Counted from the stretch's first letter, positions 1-8,296 are shown. The stretch is 64,000 nucleotides of DNA from DATJMJ01 sp035503915 (GCA_035503915.1 DATJSU010000043.1:1-64000), one strand, 5' to 3'. Notes: a model not told the origin generated them from the letters alone. Translations and numbers: made by a program.

Positions 1-1
1 G

Positions 2-250
2 CTCGCCCACGTGCTGGGGGGCGCCATCGTCCTGTCGGGCCTCAACCTCGTCAACGTGGCCGTGGACGTGATGGTGATGAACGCGCTCCTCCTTCCGATC
101 GTGCTCGGCCTGCTGCTAGTCCTCGAAGCAAGGGCGCTCCCGTGGGCGCAGCGTATGCACGGCACTCGGCGCCTGGTTGCCACCGGCTTGTGCGTGCTCG
201 TGATCAGCTTCGGGCTCTACATGGTGCCCGCCACTTTCGGATGGGTATGA
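2..250 (+). CDS. C-terminal part of an NRAMP-like divalent metal transporter (5' end outside the window)
   Basis: The frame is open from the left edge and ends at a TGA at 248-250, so only the last ~82 residues are visible. They contain two strongly hydrophobic segments separated by a short basic loop (around WAQRMHG). The stretch VMNALLLPIVLG resembles the penultimate helices of NRAMP/MntH proton-coupled metal transporters, where an Asn-Ala-Leu-Leu-Leu-Pro motif is common. An internal GTG at 11 is not the real start, because the frame continues upstream as L-A-H. The family call rests on a short C-terminal piece; another polytopic transporter is possible. It marks the left neighbour of the accessory island that follows. 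Confidence 0.55.
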   Translation, partial: LAHVLGGAIVLSGLNLVNVAVDVMVMNALLLPIVLGLLLVLEARALPWAQRMHGTRRLVATGLCVLVISFGLYMVPATFGWV

Positions 251-542
251 GGGCCCGCGGTCGGGTTCGCTAGCTTCGCCATTCGAAGCCCTCGATATAG
301 GTTCATACCGGTAATGTTTGGCCGTCCTGGACGCACCGGAACTCAGCACTATCCTCGCTGAACGTGGCCGACTCGCCAGGCTCCTTGGCCGGGACGCACC
401 GCTACCTTGATGTGAACCGTTCAGTGCGGCCTGTCCGAGCAGCCGTGCTCCTCCCCCCAATAGCAACTGGCACGCCCAAGCTCAGCGCGCTCTCGAAGGT
501 CTAAGTCGGACATGGGGGGGAGCAGCCGACGCTCTGGTTGCC

Positions 543-1559
543 GTGCAGGGCAACTGGGAGGTCCATGAGGCTTTCTGGGCGCTTCTGCGCGCCTACGACC
601 CTGACGAAATAGCCTTGTTCCAGCACAGCCCTCGTGCATTTCAGATGGCAGATCGGTGGGGTTTCGACCGTTGGTTGGACGAACAGGCAGCGAAAAACTC
701 GTCGCCTACGGGACAAGCACCCGCCGAAATCCGGCGACAACTCCTCGAACCGTCACAGCTGAATTCGCGGTTAGGCCCACGGCCGGTCCCGGAGGAACTC
801 CAATCTCGCACCCACTCGCAGCTCGCTCTTACCCGCCAGGACGGCCCAATTGTCCGCAGTTCGCTTCTGGCTGACCGTGGGCCCGAGGGTAACCTCACGG
901 ACCTTCTCAATCTGACCTCGGTGCCGGATGCGGCGCAGGTGCTCGACCTCGACCACTGGGGACCAGCCGTTGCCCTCCTTATCGAGTCCAGGCTCGGCAG
1001 GCTTTCTCCATCGCACGAACAGGCACTATCGGCTAAGGGTACGACGGTGCAGCGGCCGACGGTCGACGCTGAAGACCTGCCCTGGCTCCTCGACCTAGCC
1101 TGGACCGGTTCGGTCCACTGGATCCACAAACTTGGTGGTGCGGACGTAAAGAGCAACTTCGATTATGCTTCCTGTCCCTTGCCATTGTCCGCTTATGGCT
1201 GCTTGTGGTTCCGACGGCTTTCAGCCCCTTCGTCGGTGGGCCTAGTCGTTATCGGCGACTCTCCGGTGGACTTTACCTTTGCAACAACGCGCGATCGGGT
1301 TTCTGGCCGCACCTTCTGGTTGCCCTACCGCGAGGCAACAGCCGAGGACGCCGTCGCCAGTACCCTACTTTCATCCCTGGGGCGCGCGCTCCGTAATTCC
1401 GACTACCCGACCGAGGACCAAACGGCTCAAGCGACGAGCCTTTCGCTGACGGTGCCAGAACTGGACCCAGTTATCGCCTTGATCCCGCAGGGGCTCCGAA
1501 CACAGAACCTCGCCTTCGAAGTCGTGGAACCCGCAGACCTCCTTCACCCTAGACGGTAG
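543..1559 (+). CDS. Hypothetical protein, 338 aa, in the accessory island
   Basis: I do not recognise a family. The protein is soluble, with no signal peptide or membrane helix, and is rich in Trp, Asp and Arg, with aromatic clusters such as HEAFWALL near the start and a mixed alpha/beta second half. The best ATG/GTG start is the GTG at 543, but no Shine-Dalgarno precedes it. The same frame stays open back to 411 and reads like protein (for example AQRALEGLSRTWGG). A TGA at 408-410 separates it from a further coding-like stretch (AVLDAPELSTILAERGRLA) at about 317-407. The gene may therefore be a 5'-truncated descendant of a longer one. The opposite strand holds only antisense open frames. Confidence 0.5.
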   Translation: MQGNWEVHEAFWALLRAYDPDEIALFQHSPRAFQMADRWGFDRWLDEQAAKNSSPTGQAPAEIRRQLLEPSQLNSRLGPRPVPEELQSRTHSQLALTRQDGPIVRSSLLADRGPEGNLTDLLNLTSVPDAAQVLDLDHWGPAVALLIESRLGRLSPSHEQALSAKGTTVQRPTVDAEDLPWLLDLAWTGSVHWIHKLGGADVKSNFDYASCPLPLSAYGCLWFRRLSAPSSVGLVVIGDSPVDFTFATTRDRVSGRTFWLPYREATAEDAVASTLLSSLGRALRNSDYPTEDQTAQATSLSLTVPELDPVIALIPQGLRTQNLAFEVVEPADLLHPRR

Positions 1560-1885
1560 TGCTGTTAGATACAGAGCGGTTTGACGATCCTTTCACGGCG
1601 ACGTTCTTGGACGGTTCTACTGTCTTGCGGGTTACATCACCACCTTGCCGACGGATGATCCGCGGTTGGGCGAGCTCGCAGATTTCGGACGACCTGCGCA
1701 GTCTTTCAAGTGGGGAGCTGGCAAGGTGAGCAACGTTGTCGCTGCCGACCCAAGCTGGTTGGCGTCGTTTTTCAGCCCCTTCGGGCGATGCCGGATGTGT
1801 GGCCGCCCCAGAAATTCTTGGTCAACGCTTTGCGGAGTGGGTCGCTGCTGCTAGAAAAGACGTGGCCGCATGGTGCAAAAGTTAG
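1559..1885 (+). pseudogene. Possible broken gene directly downstream of the 338-aa protein
   Basis: A GTG at 1559 overlaps the TAG of the preceding gene (GTAGTG). From it the frame reads LLDTERFDDPFTATFLDG, then meets a TGA at 1727-1729, and continues protein-like (PEILGQRFAEWVAAARKD, then VAAWCKS) to a TAG at 1883-1885. One nonsense codon would thus split a ~108-residue translationally coupled partner. I cannot name a family. The coding impression rests on residue composition only, so this could be non-coding DNA. It fits the general decay of this end of the island. Confidence 0.25.
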
Positions 1886-2074
1886 CGATATTGTACCACG
1901 GTGATCTAGAACCTGACGAACTCAGCTTGGGTCGCGCCTGAACCGACGCCAGTTGCTCTGCACGCACAATTATCGTTCCAAGTTGTGGGACGCGGGCATA
2001 TGCACTTATCCGACCGCAGATATCCGTCAGGCGATTCCCTGGCAGTCTGTAAGGATGCAGACGACCCCCCACAC

Positions 2075-3582
2075 TCAGGACGCTTTCGCAGCAGCTTGAG
2101 CGGTATAGTACCGGTCCATGGTCGCGTTACCGCGCGCCTCGTCGCCTTGGAAGAACCCGGCGTAGCTCGTGAGCAGCACTGCGACACTGTTGCCTAGACG
2201 ACGCGCGCTACCTCCGCTGGCGGCAGGCCAGCAGCGATCATCACGCTGGCAGCGGTGTGCCGCAAGTCATAAGGCACTACTCCGAACAATGGGTCGAGTT
2301 GCGCCCGGCGCGGCAGCAAAGCTCCTAGCTTGTCGCACACGGGAGGATGTAGAGCCCGTCGAGCACGGTCCCAGGCACGGCGGAGGGCCATGTTTTCGAT
2401 GCTAAGTGGGTTACCTCGCCCGTTCACAAACAAGCGCCCCTGGCGTCCCTCGGCCTTGATGTGGTCCCGTAGGATCGTCACCAGTTCCGGCGAGAGAGGC
2501 ACGGATCTCGGCGGTGCATCTGGGTCGCGCCACTTTTGGGAGCCGTCGTCAAAGCGGTTGCCCGTGTCAGTCCAATGTCCCCCTGGTGCCACAGTCCCAC
2601 CCCACACGCGTGCGGTACCCCAATCTTGTGGCGGAAGATCGAGATGATTGACCTGGAGGTTGCGGACTTCAGACGGCCTCATACCCGACAGCAATACGAC
2701 CGTCAAAAAGGTCGCGTACCGGTGGCATGTTTCTCGCTTGCGGGCGGAGGCTCTCGGCACCTTGCCCTGTTTGTCAATGTGGTCGATTAGCGCGTGCGCC
2801 TGACGGAGATCAGGCGTCGCTGCTGGGTCGACAGTAGTGGTCGGAGTCAACGCCGAACGATCCACGGTCCGGACAGGATTGCGTAGCAGTAGCTCATCAC
2901 GCTCGGCTCTGCTCAGGCAGTGGTTGAGGACGTTGCGTCGCCGAGCCAGTGTTGTGCTAGCAACGCGTCCTCCACCGTCGAGACGTTCCGCCATGGCGTT
3001 CAACGTTGCTTCGACATGCTTGGCCCGCAGGTCGCCTAACGGGAGGCTGTGTTGAACGAGCCAGTTGCTGGCCGCTACTTCTGGTGGTGTGGGCTCCCTC
3101 GGGTTGGGTGTGAGCGCGCAGTGCAACAACCAAGACCTCGTAGGATCGAGTAAGAGGTCGGGTAGGGGTTCATCCGTGAGGGTCGTGCACGCGATGACGA
3201 GCGCCTCGACACCGCTGCACCGGCTCTTCGGCTTCCAACGCGGCCACTTGGCGAGGACATGGGTGACACAATGCTCAAGGAAGGTCTTGGCTGTAGCGTC
3301 GGGCGGCACTTTCTCATGCCTGAGCCACTTCACTGGCAGCCCGGTGGCCGCATCGAAAGGCTCGTCGTTCCCCACCTCGACCTTGAGCCTCGAGCGCCAG
3401 TCGTCTGCATCGTCCTTGGTGCGAAAGGACTTGCTGCGTTGGCAACCCCCGACTGACCACTTCACCACCCACGGTGACTTGTACACCTTCTTGTAGCTGT
3501 AGCCTGCCCCTTCTCGGACGGTGAGAGCGTAGACGCGCACCTCACTGCCTTTGACGACGCTGGCCGGCACGACGGCGCTCAT
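2075..3582 (-). pseudogene. Tyrosine-type site-specific recombinase (integrase) with a C-terminal frameshift
   Basis: The intact frame gives 462 residues: an N-terminal SAM-like core-binding region, then a catalytic domain with the first Arg in LLSGMRPSEVRNLQ and the YDLRHTAASVMIAAG box. It stops at a TAG at 2194-2196, just after PPAEVAR. Shifting one base there restores the expected continuation RRLGNSVAVLLTSYAGFFQG and a natural end at the TGA at 2075-2077, giving ~502 residues. The nucleophilic Tyr (in TSYAG) lies only in the shifted frame, so the protein as read cannot cleave DNA. It starts inside the excisionase stop (3579-3582 overlap) and lies on the 3' side of tRNA-Arg, the usual place for an element that integrates into a tRNA 3' end. 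A sequencing error would give the same picture. Confidence 0.8.
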
Positions 3583-3794
3583 GCCGAGAGCCCCTCAAGC
3601 CACTCATCGAGCTTTTCCCGGCGGATCCGCAGGACCCCATTTGGCAACTTGGTGAACCGTGGTCCCCGACCGTCTGCCCTCCACCGGTCCATGCTGGAGC
3701 GGGCGATCCCCAACTCCGCAAGGACAGCCTCGGAGCTCATCCAGCGGGACAAAGCCGAGGGCCGGTCGGGTTCAATTACTGCTTCGCTGTTCAT
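3579..3794 (-). CDS. Excisionase-like helix-turn-helix protein (AlpA/Xis type)
   Basis: This 71-residue protein holds one winged-helix unit: WMSSEAVLAELGIARSSMD forms the HTH, then WRADGRGP and a wing with RIRREKLDEWLE, the standard signature of the excisionase/MerR-like HTH_17 family. Such proteins bend attachment-site DNA and push the integrase towards excision, or act as small activators. It lies directly upstream of the integrase on the same strand, with stop and start overlapping, and about 180 bp from tRNA-Arg. It is intact although its integrase partner is frameshifted. Confidence 0.8.
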   Translation of the reverse strand: MNSEAVIEPDRPSALSRWMSSEAVLAELGIARSSMDRWRADGRGPRFTKLPNGVLRIRREKLDEWLEGLSA

Positions 3795-3974
3795 GTAGAG
3801 AACAGTCGGGAATAGTGGGGGACGTAACTTAGCGACCGCGGTGCGGGCTATTTCGTAGCCCTGTTTGACCAGCGTTTTCCCTGCTCGCGGCTCATTTCCT
3901 GGTAGCGGGCTGGTAGCGCCCCATTCCTGACCGCTTGCCAGGGGCGTCGCCGGAGGCGAAAGCCCTGCTAGAAG

Positions 3975-4050
3975 TGGTGCCCCCGGGGTGACTCGAACAC
4001 CCGACGCACGGTTTAGGAAACCGACGCTCTATCCCCTGAGCTACGGGGGC
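3975..4050 (-). tRNA. tRNA-Arg (anticodon CCU)
   Basis: Read on the minus strand, the acceptor GCCCCCG pairs with CGGGGGC. The D stem is GCTC/GAGC, the anticodon loop is TTCCTAA (anticodon CCT) and the T arm is GGGTG-TTCGAGT-CACCC. Discriminator A is followed by an encoded CCA at 3975-3977. The top pair of the anticodon stem looks like a T-T mismatch. The gene is flanked by two integrase modules, so its 3' end is the likely attachment site for at least one of them. I found no second copy of its 3' end in the window, so the outer boundary of the element is not visible. Confidence 0.93.
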
Positions 4051-4111
4051 TTGTGCCTCTGGCCTGCTGTTCTATCTGTTCTTACCTCACCGTAGCCGTT
4101 TGATCGGTGGC

Positions 4112-4132
4112 TTTGGACTACTTTTGGACTAC
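4112..4132 (+). repeat. Tandem 10-bp direct repeat TTTGGACTAC, upstream of the second integrase
   Basis: TTTGGACTAC occurs at 4112-4121 and again at 4123-4132, an 11-bp period. It lies between the tRNA 5' end and the integrase start. Short direct repeats beside an integrase are typical arm-type binding sites for the Int N-terminal domain, which is inference here. The repeat could also be part of the integrase 5' end if translation began at a TTG at 4100. Confidence 0.45.
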
Positions 4133-4144
4133 AATTGCTTGCCC

Positions 4145-5287
4145 GTGCGGGGGACCATGTTAGAGCGGACGCCAGGGACCTGGCGCCTTCGGGTCTTCAC
4201 CGGTCGGGACGCAGTCGGCAGGCCCGTCCAGGTGACCCGCACCTTCAAGGGCACGAAACGACAGGCCCAGAGCGCATTGGCCAACTTCGTGGCCGACGTT
4301 GAACGTGGCCAAGCACCCATGGCACCGAGCACGATCACCGTCGCCGATCTCCTTGACCGCTACATCGAAGAGCAAGTGGAAGTGCTGCAACCAGGCACCG
4401 TACGCGGCTACCGGGACAAGGCCAAACGGCTGAAAGCTTCCTTGGGAACGGTCAAGCTGACGAAATTGGCAGCTCAGCAACTGGACAGGGCTTACCGTGC
4501 GTGGCTAGCTGAGGACCTCTCCCCCGCCACCGTCCACCACTGCCATGCACTCCTGTCCGCCGCCGTCCACCAAGCGGTTCGCTGGGGCATCGTCGGCAGC
4601 GCGGTGACAGACAAAGCCACCCCGCCCCCTCTACGAGCGCGAACGCCCATCTCCGTAAGCCCGGGCACCGTACGGAAGTTGATCGACGCTGCCGAGGAAA
4701 GTCGATCTCAGGTCCTTGGTGCCGCGATCGCTTTGGCCGCAGTGACGGGATGCCGCAGAGGCGAGCTGTGCGGCCTACGGTGGAGCGACCTGGACCTCGA
4801 GACGGGCCGGATCTGGGTGCGCAGGGCAGTCAAGCACGGGCTCGATCATCGCCAGGTCGTCGTCGGGCCGACCAAGACCCACGCCGACCGGCGCCTCGCC
4901 CTGGACCGTCTCGCGTTGGCTGTGCTCGCCAAGCACCGAGAACGCATCGAGGAAATTGCCAGCAAGCTTGACGTCACCGTCCTGCCTGACGGGTACATAC
5001 TGAGCGCCGAGGCGGACTGCGCCCAACCGCTCAAGCCGGACAGTCTCGGCCAGGCCTTCCGACGAGTGGCCGAGCGGGTTGGGGTGAACATCCGCTTCCA
5101 CGACTTGCGTCATTTCAGCGCCACCCAGCTGATCGGCGCCGGCACAGACGTGCGGACAGTCGCAGGGCGACTTGGCCACGCCGACCCGTCCACAACCCTA
5201 CGGGTGTACTCCCACGCAATTGCCGACCGCGACAAGGCCGCCGCCCAAGTCCTCGGTGAGCTTCTCTTCGGGATACCGGCCAGTTAG
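4145..5287 (+). CDS. Tyrosine recombinase / phage-type integrase, intact
   Basis: About 380 residues. An AP2-like arm-binding N-terminus (GTWRLRVFTGRDAVGRPVQV) is followed by a SAM-like core-binding domain at about 75-165 and a catalytic domain with Arg in TGCRRGELCGLRWSDLDL, HDLRH, GRLGH and the nucleophilic Tyr in LRVYSHAIADRDKAA. All catalytic positions are present, so the enzyme should be able to recombine DNA. I prefer the GTG at 4145 because the protein then begins VRGTMLERTPGTW, as relatives do; TTG 4100 and ATG 4157 are alternatives. It starts ~95 bp from the 5' end of tRNA-Arg and points away from it. A degenerate copy of its core-binding region is found at 8005-8150. Confidence 0.9.
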   Translation: MRGTMLERTPGTWRLRVFTGRDAVGRPVQVTRTFKGTKRQAQSALANFVADVERGQAPMAPSTITVADLLDRYIEEQVEVLQPGTVRGYRDKAKRLKASLGTVKLTKLAAQQLDRAYRAWLAEDLSPATVHHCHALLSAAVHQAVRWGIVGSAVTDKATPPPLRARTPISVSPGTVRKLIDAAEESRSQVLGAAIALAAVTGCRRGELCGLRWSDLDLETGRIWVRRAVKHGLDHRQVVVGPTKTHADRRLALDRLALAVLAKHRERIEEIASKLDVTVLPDGYILSAEADCAQPLKPDSLGQAFRRVAERVGVNIRFHDLRHFSATQLIGAGTDVRTVAGRLGHADPSTTLRVYSHAIADRDKAAAQVLGELLFGIPAS

Positions 5288-5299
5288 CGCTCTGGCTCT

Positions 5300-5480
5300 G
5301 TTTGCTCCGCTGGTGTCGCAGCGCGCCGTCCAGTCCTGGCCGACCAGCACGACGTTGTCGAGCTCGAGCGCCTCAAACCAGGCGTCCAGGTACCGGGCGC
5401 ACCCTCGCCTGAGGTAGCTGAGGTGGTCACGACGGTTGGGGTAATGAGCTCCCAGGCCCTCACGGCCCGCGAGGCTGACG
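5300..5480 (-). pseudogene. Remnant of a haloalkane dehalogenase (alpha/beta hydrolase)
   Basis: On the minus strand this stretch reads RRDHLSYLRRG, then ARYLDAWFEALELDNVVLVG, then QDW. This matches the cap-proximal helix and nucleophile elbow of haloalkane dehalogenases, whose usual form is DHxRYLDAWFxALGLDDVVLVxHDWG. The nucleophilic Asp of the HDW motif is kept, but similarity stops right after it and there is no gene-sized frame on either side. It is a ~60-residue scrap between the intact integrase and the phosphotransferase gene. Confidence 0.6.
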
Positions 5481-5503
5481 ATGACGGGGCCCCAGACAAG
5501 GGT

Positions 5504-6595
5504 TTATGTAACAACTGGGAGCGGTCCTCGTTCAAGGACCACGGCTAGCTGGGTGGCGATCTGCTGCATCAGGTACCTACTAGGGACCAACGCCCCGAGT
5601 GCCCCGGTACCGCCCATCCAAACGCTCGGGGAGGCCAAGGCCGTGAGCCCGATGTGCAGCTCGTAGCAGTGGTGCCGCTCAGAAGCGTCGACCCAGGCGT
5701 CGGCGTCGTCTCGCACCGAGGGTTCCCGCCAGACGCGGTCCCATGGGCCGGCGGCTGCGATCCCCGGGTACCAGATGGCAGAGCAGAAGGTGCACCATGC
5801 CGTGTCGAAGAGGAAGTCACCGCGCAGCGAGCGCTTCCAGGAGAAGACGGCGTTAGGACGGCTGGCGTCTTCGGCAACCAGAACGTTGGCGTGGAGGAGG
5901 TCCCCGTGGACCAGGTCGCGCCGCTCGGGGCAGGCTTCGATCAGGTTGCGGACGCGTGCTTCGCCGGCCCGGTAGACGCGGTCGACCTCGCTTTGTGCGG
6001 CGAGGGCCCCCCTCCATCCGTGAACCGGCTGGCGCGGGTCGCCGACGAGCCACTCCGAGAGCCAGCCGCGCCAGGTGAGTTCGCTACGTCGGGGTTGCCA
6101 ATACCAGCCAACCGGCAGGTCCGGGCTTTTGGGCACCTTGAACAACGCTGCTAGCAGTGACGCCAGCATTGGGCCTGTGGCGTCTGACTGGTCGGGCCGG
6201 AGATCTTCGAGGTTGGTGCCATGATGGCGGGCTGAGATGGCGTATGCGCCGTCGAACGCGTCGCCAACCTCGACGACGTCGGGCACGGGCAGCTCCGGCG
6301 AGGCGAAAGCCATGGCTGCCCTGTCGGCCTCGAACCAGTCCTTGTTGGCCCCGAAGCGCAGGACCAGCTCACGGCCGGCGTGGCGGAAGGAATAGGCGGA
6401 AGACCAAAAACCTCCTCCGAGGGGTCGCACCTCCTCGACGGCACCGTACTTGCCGGCTAGGAACTCTTGCGCCTGGCTCTGTGAGGCTCGGTGATGAGGC
6501 ACCGCGTCCCATGTTGCCCCAGGAGCGTCACGATGCAGGAGGTCCGCCATGCCGCTGAGCGGGCTTGATGAGATCCGAGGCCCGCCCGCCGCCAC
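5504..6595 (-). CDS. Aminoglycoside/hygromycin-phosphotransferase-like kinase with an altered metal-binding motif
   Basis: 363 residues from GTG 6595; ATG 6550 (MADLLHRD) is an equally plausible start. The fold is APH-like: a nucleotide-binding N-lobe (LGGGFWSSAYSF near residue 60), then the Brenner motif VHGDLLHANVLV with HGD at about 230-232. The following motif, normally Ile-Asp-Trp, reads AVFSWKRSLRGDFLFDTAW, so the Mg-binding Asp is replaced by Ser (about residue 252). The downstream GDFLFDTAW is conserved as in hygromycin 4-kinases. The family phosphorylates antibiotics or small hydroxylated molecules in the cytoplasm. Without the Asp, activity may be lost or changed. The gene stands alone inside the island. 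Confidence 0.75.
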   Translation of the reverse strand: MAAGGPRISSSPLSGMADLLHRDAPGATWDAVPHHRASQSQAQEFLAGKYGAVEEVRPLGGGFWSSAYSFRHAGRELVLRFGANKDWFEADRAAMAFASPELPVPDVVEVGDAFDGAYAISARHHGTNLEDLRPDQSDATGPMLASLLAALFKVPKSPDLPVGWYWQPRRSELTWRGWLSEWLVGDPRQPVHGWRGALAAQSEVDRVYRAGEARVRNLIEACPERRDLVHGDLLHANVLVAEDASRPNAVFSWKRSLRGDFLFDTAWCTFCSAIWYPGIAAAGPWDRVWREPSVRDDADAWVDASERHHCYELHIGLTALASPSVWMGGTGALGALVPSRYLMQQIATQLAVVLERGPLPVVT

Positions 6596-6741
6596 GCGAA
6601 CAGGACATCGATGACAGGGCGCACCCCCACCGTCTGCCGAGGTGCCCTGAGTCGATCACGAGCACTGCGCTTAGTAAGTTCGGCACCACGGACCAAATTT
6701 GCGCCTGAACCCGGGAGCCGATTGAGGAGGAAAGGGCCGGA

Positions 6742-7401
6742 ATGAGCACGGGTGGGGGGAATTCCGAGTTGGGCGAGCGCTGGAAATGGACCATGGACAT
6801 CATCTTTGGGGGCCTGCTTGTTTTCGGGCTCCAGACCTTCGCCAGCCAGTCCGATCACTTCCTAGAACAGCCGACCGGGAAGGTGATTTTCACCTTTCTT
6901 GCTGCCGCCGGTGTGACAGGCTTTTATCTTTACGACGTGACCGTCCACCACGTACTGACAGGCCCGCAGGCTTACCCGTTCAAGCGGAGCTGGCTCAGCG
7001 CTTTTAGGTTCTCGCTGGACATTGTCATGGCCTTCCTCCTAGCCCTGGTACTGCTGCCGGGCCTGGAAGCCAAACCGTGGCAGGCGACATTGCGCATCCT
7101 CGTCGTCGCCTCTATTTGGCATGTGGCGGCTTTCTTTTGGCATCTCCTGGCTCGCGCTGAACATGAGAGCAAAAAGGGCAGTAACCCGCTGTGGCACTTG
7201 CTGTTCCCCGTGATGTACTGGAGCGCCGTAAGCGTCACCACCGAGTTTGATCGTTATCGTCACGGTCCCTTCCTTGCCTCCCTGAACCGACCGGCCTGCC
7301 TCGGGGCCTTGTCCGTCCTTCTCCTCGTGGTGGCAGCATTTCGCACATCCCTCATATTGGGGCTGAAACTGGACCTTGACAAGCTCCTCGAGCGAAGTTG
7401 A
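6742..7401 (+). CDS. Multi-pass membrane protein of unknown function
   Basis: 219 residues with five or six hydrophobic segments: around IIFGGLLVFGLQTF, VIFTFLAAAGVTGFYLY, FSLDIVMAFLLALVLLP, ILVVASIWHVAAFFWHLL, LLFPVMYWSAVSV and ALSVLLLVVAAF. His and Trp cluster in the middle (VHHVL, WHVAAFFWHLL). A good Shine-Dalgarno (GAGGAGGAAAG) sits before the ATG at 6742. I do not recognise the family. It is a single-gene unit divergent from the phosphotransferase. Confidence 0.65.
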   Translation: MSTGGGNSELGERWKWTMDIIFGGLLVFGLQTFASQSDHFLEQPTGKVIFTFLAAAGVTGFYLYDVTVHHVLTGPQAYPFKRSWLSAFRFSLDIVMAFLLALVLLPGLEAKPWQATLRILVVASIWHVAAFFWHLLARAEHESKKGSNPLWHLLFPVMYWSAVSVTTEFDRYRHGPFLASLNRPACLGALSVLLLVVAAFRTSLILGLKLDLDKLLERS

Positions 7402-7504
7402 CTGTCAGCGACAGCGTGCTCGTCCAACTCGTTCGGCCGCACATGGGTCTCACACCGTTGCGGGGCGGGGACCTACGGGCTTAACTTGCAGGGCTCCTCC
7501 TTGG

Positions 7505-7975
7505 TCATGGGAACTTCGGCGACGACGACGTGCCCTGAGCCAGGAGGAGGTAGAAGCCCCTTAGGTCCTGACGCCGTGAGGCGGCGTCCCCGGCAAGGCA
7601 GAGGAGGTACTCCATCGGTTGAGCCGTGCCGCCCGCGTAGACGCCCGACTGGCTCTCACAGTCAGCTCCTTGGTATTTGACCCAGGCGCTCTGCGCGTTG
7701 ACGAAAGCCTCGCGCTGGGAGGGGCGCAACAAGCTCCATATGACCCTGATGTCGGCGTTCAGCAGCTTGTCAGCCGCAAGGTCTCGTTGGTACGCGCAAC
7801 CATCGAGGCCAATCTGGCTTTGCTGGCTACAGTCGGTAACGTCACTAGGCGGCGCGGTGACTACAGGGGCTTGGGGTGGAGGGGTGGGACCGCGGGCACC
7901 GGTCATTGCCAGTAACGCCAGAACCGATGTCGCCATCGCAAGAGCAGGTTTGGGGCAGCGGGGCAAGAAGAGCAT
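7505..7975 (-). CDS. Secreted lysozyme-inhibitor LprI-like (DUF1311) protein
   Basis: 156 residues with a signal peptide (AMATSVLALLAMTGARG) and a Pro/Thr-rich linker. The domain that follows has the DUF1311 pattern: DCSQQSQIGLDGCAYQRD, ADKLLNADI, REAFVNAQSAWVKYQGADC, YAGGTAQPMEYLLCLAGDAA. Cysteines are spaced for two disulfides. Family members are periplasmic or surface proteins; LprI of mycobacteria inhibits lysozyme. The role here is inferred from the fold only. It stands alone and ends tail-to-tail with the upstream membrane protein. Confidence 0.75.
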   Translation of the reverse strand: MLFLPRCPKPALAMATSVLALLAMTGARGPTPPPQAPVVTAPPSDVTDCSQQSQIGLDGCAYQRDLAADKLLNADIRVIWSLLRPSQREAFVNAQSAWVKYQGADCESQSGVYAGGTAQPMEYLLCLAGDAASRRQDLRGFYLLLAQGTSSSPKFP

Positions 7976-8004
7976 GGGATCTATACCTCCTGGCAGTGGC
8001 GAAG

Positions 8005-8150
8005 GGTTGCGTCATGCGTGCGTCCAAGCGCAAATAGCAACGCTGCAACGAGGCGCCGTAGGCGGCTGCCGGCTCAACGCCAAACACTTGAAAGCTTCGC
8101 CGGGCGCCGTAAGGCTGACGAAAATTGACAGCTGAGCAACTCGATGTTTC
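8005..8150 (+). pseudogene. Degenerate fragment of a tyrosine integrase related to the one at 4145-5287
   Basis: One frame reads QAQIATLQRGAVGGCRLNAK, then HLKASPGAVRLTK. This aligns residue for residue with the core-binding segment of the intact integrase (EEQVEVLQPGTVRGYRDKAK, RLKASLGTVKLTK). DNA identity is also evident (for example AAAGCTTC and CAGCTGAGCAACT). After LTK an extra A shifts the frame, and LTAEQLD continues in another frame. Only ~45 codons survive. It shows that a second, related integrase once stood about 4 kb from the intact copy. Confidence 0.75.
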
Positions 8151-8296
8151 ATGCCCGCGCTCGGCGGCTTGCGGCGGAAAGTCGCTCCCTTCGGCCCACT
8201 GGACAATTACGGCTGCTCTGGGCGGGCTCCCAGCGCGCTCTTAGTAGTAGCCGGTCAGCTGCGAGGGACAGCTAACCACCTGACAAGGAGAACCAA

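Noticed and set aside
250..542. A left attachment-site copy of the tRNA-Arg 3' end
   Set aside because: I looked for the T-arm/acceptor sequence in the left part of the window and found only short chance matches such as GGGTTCG.
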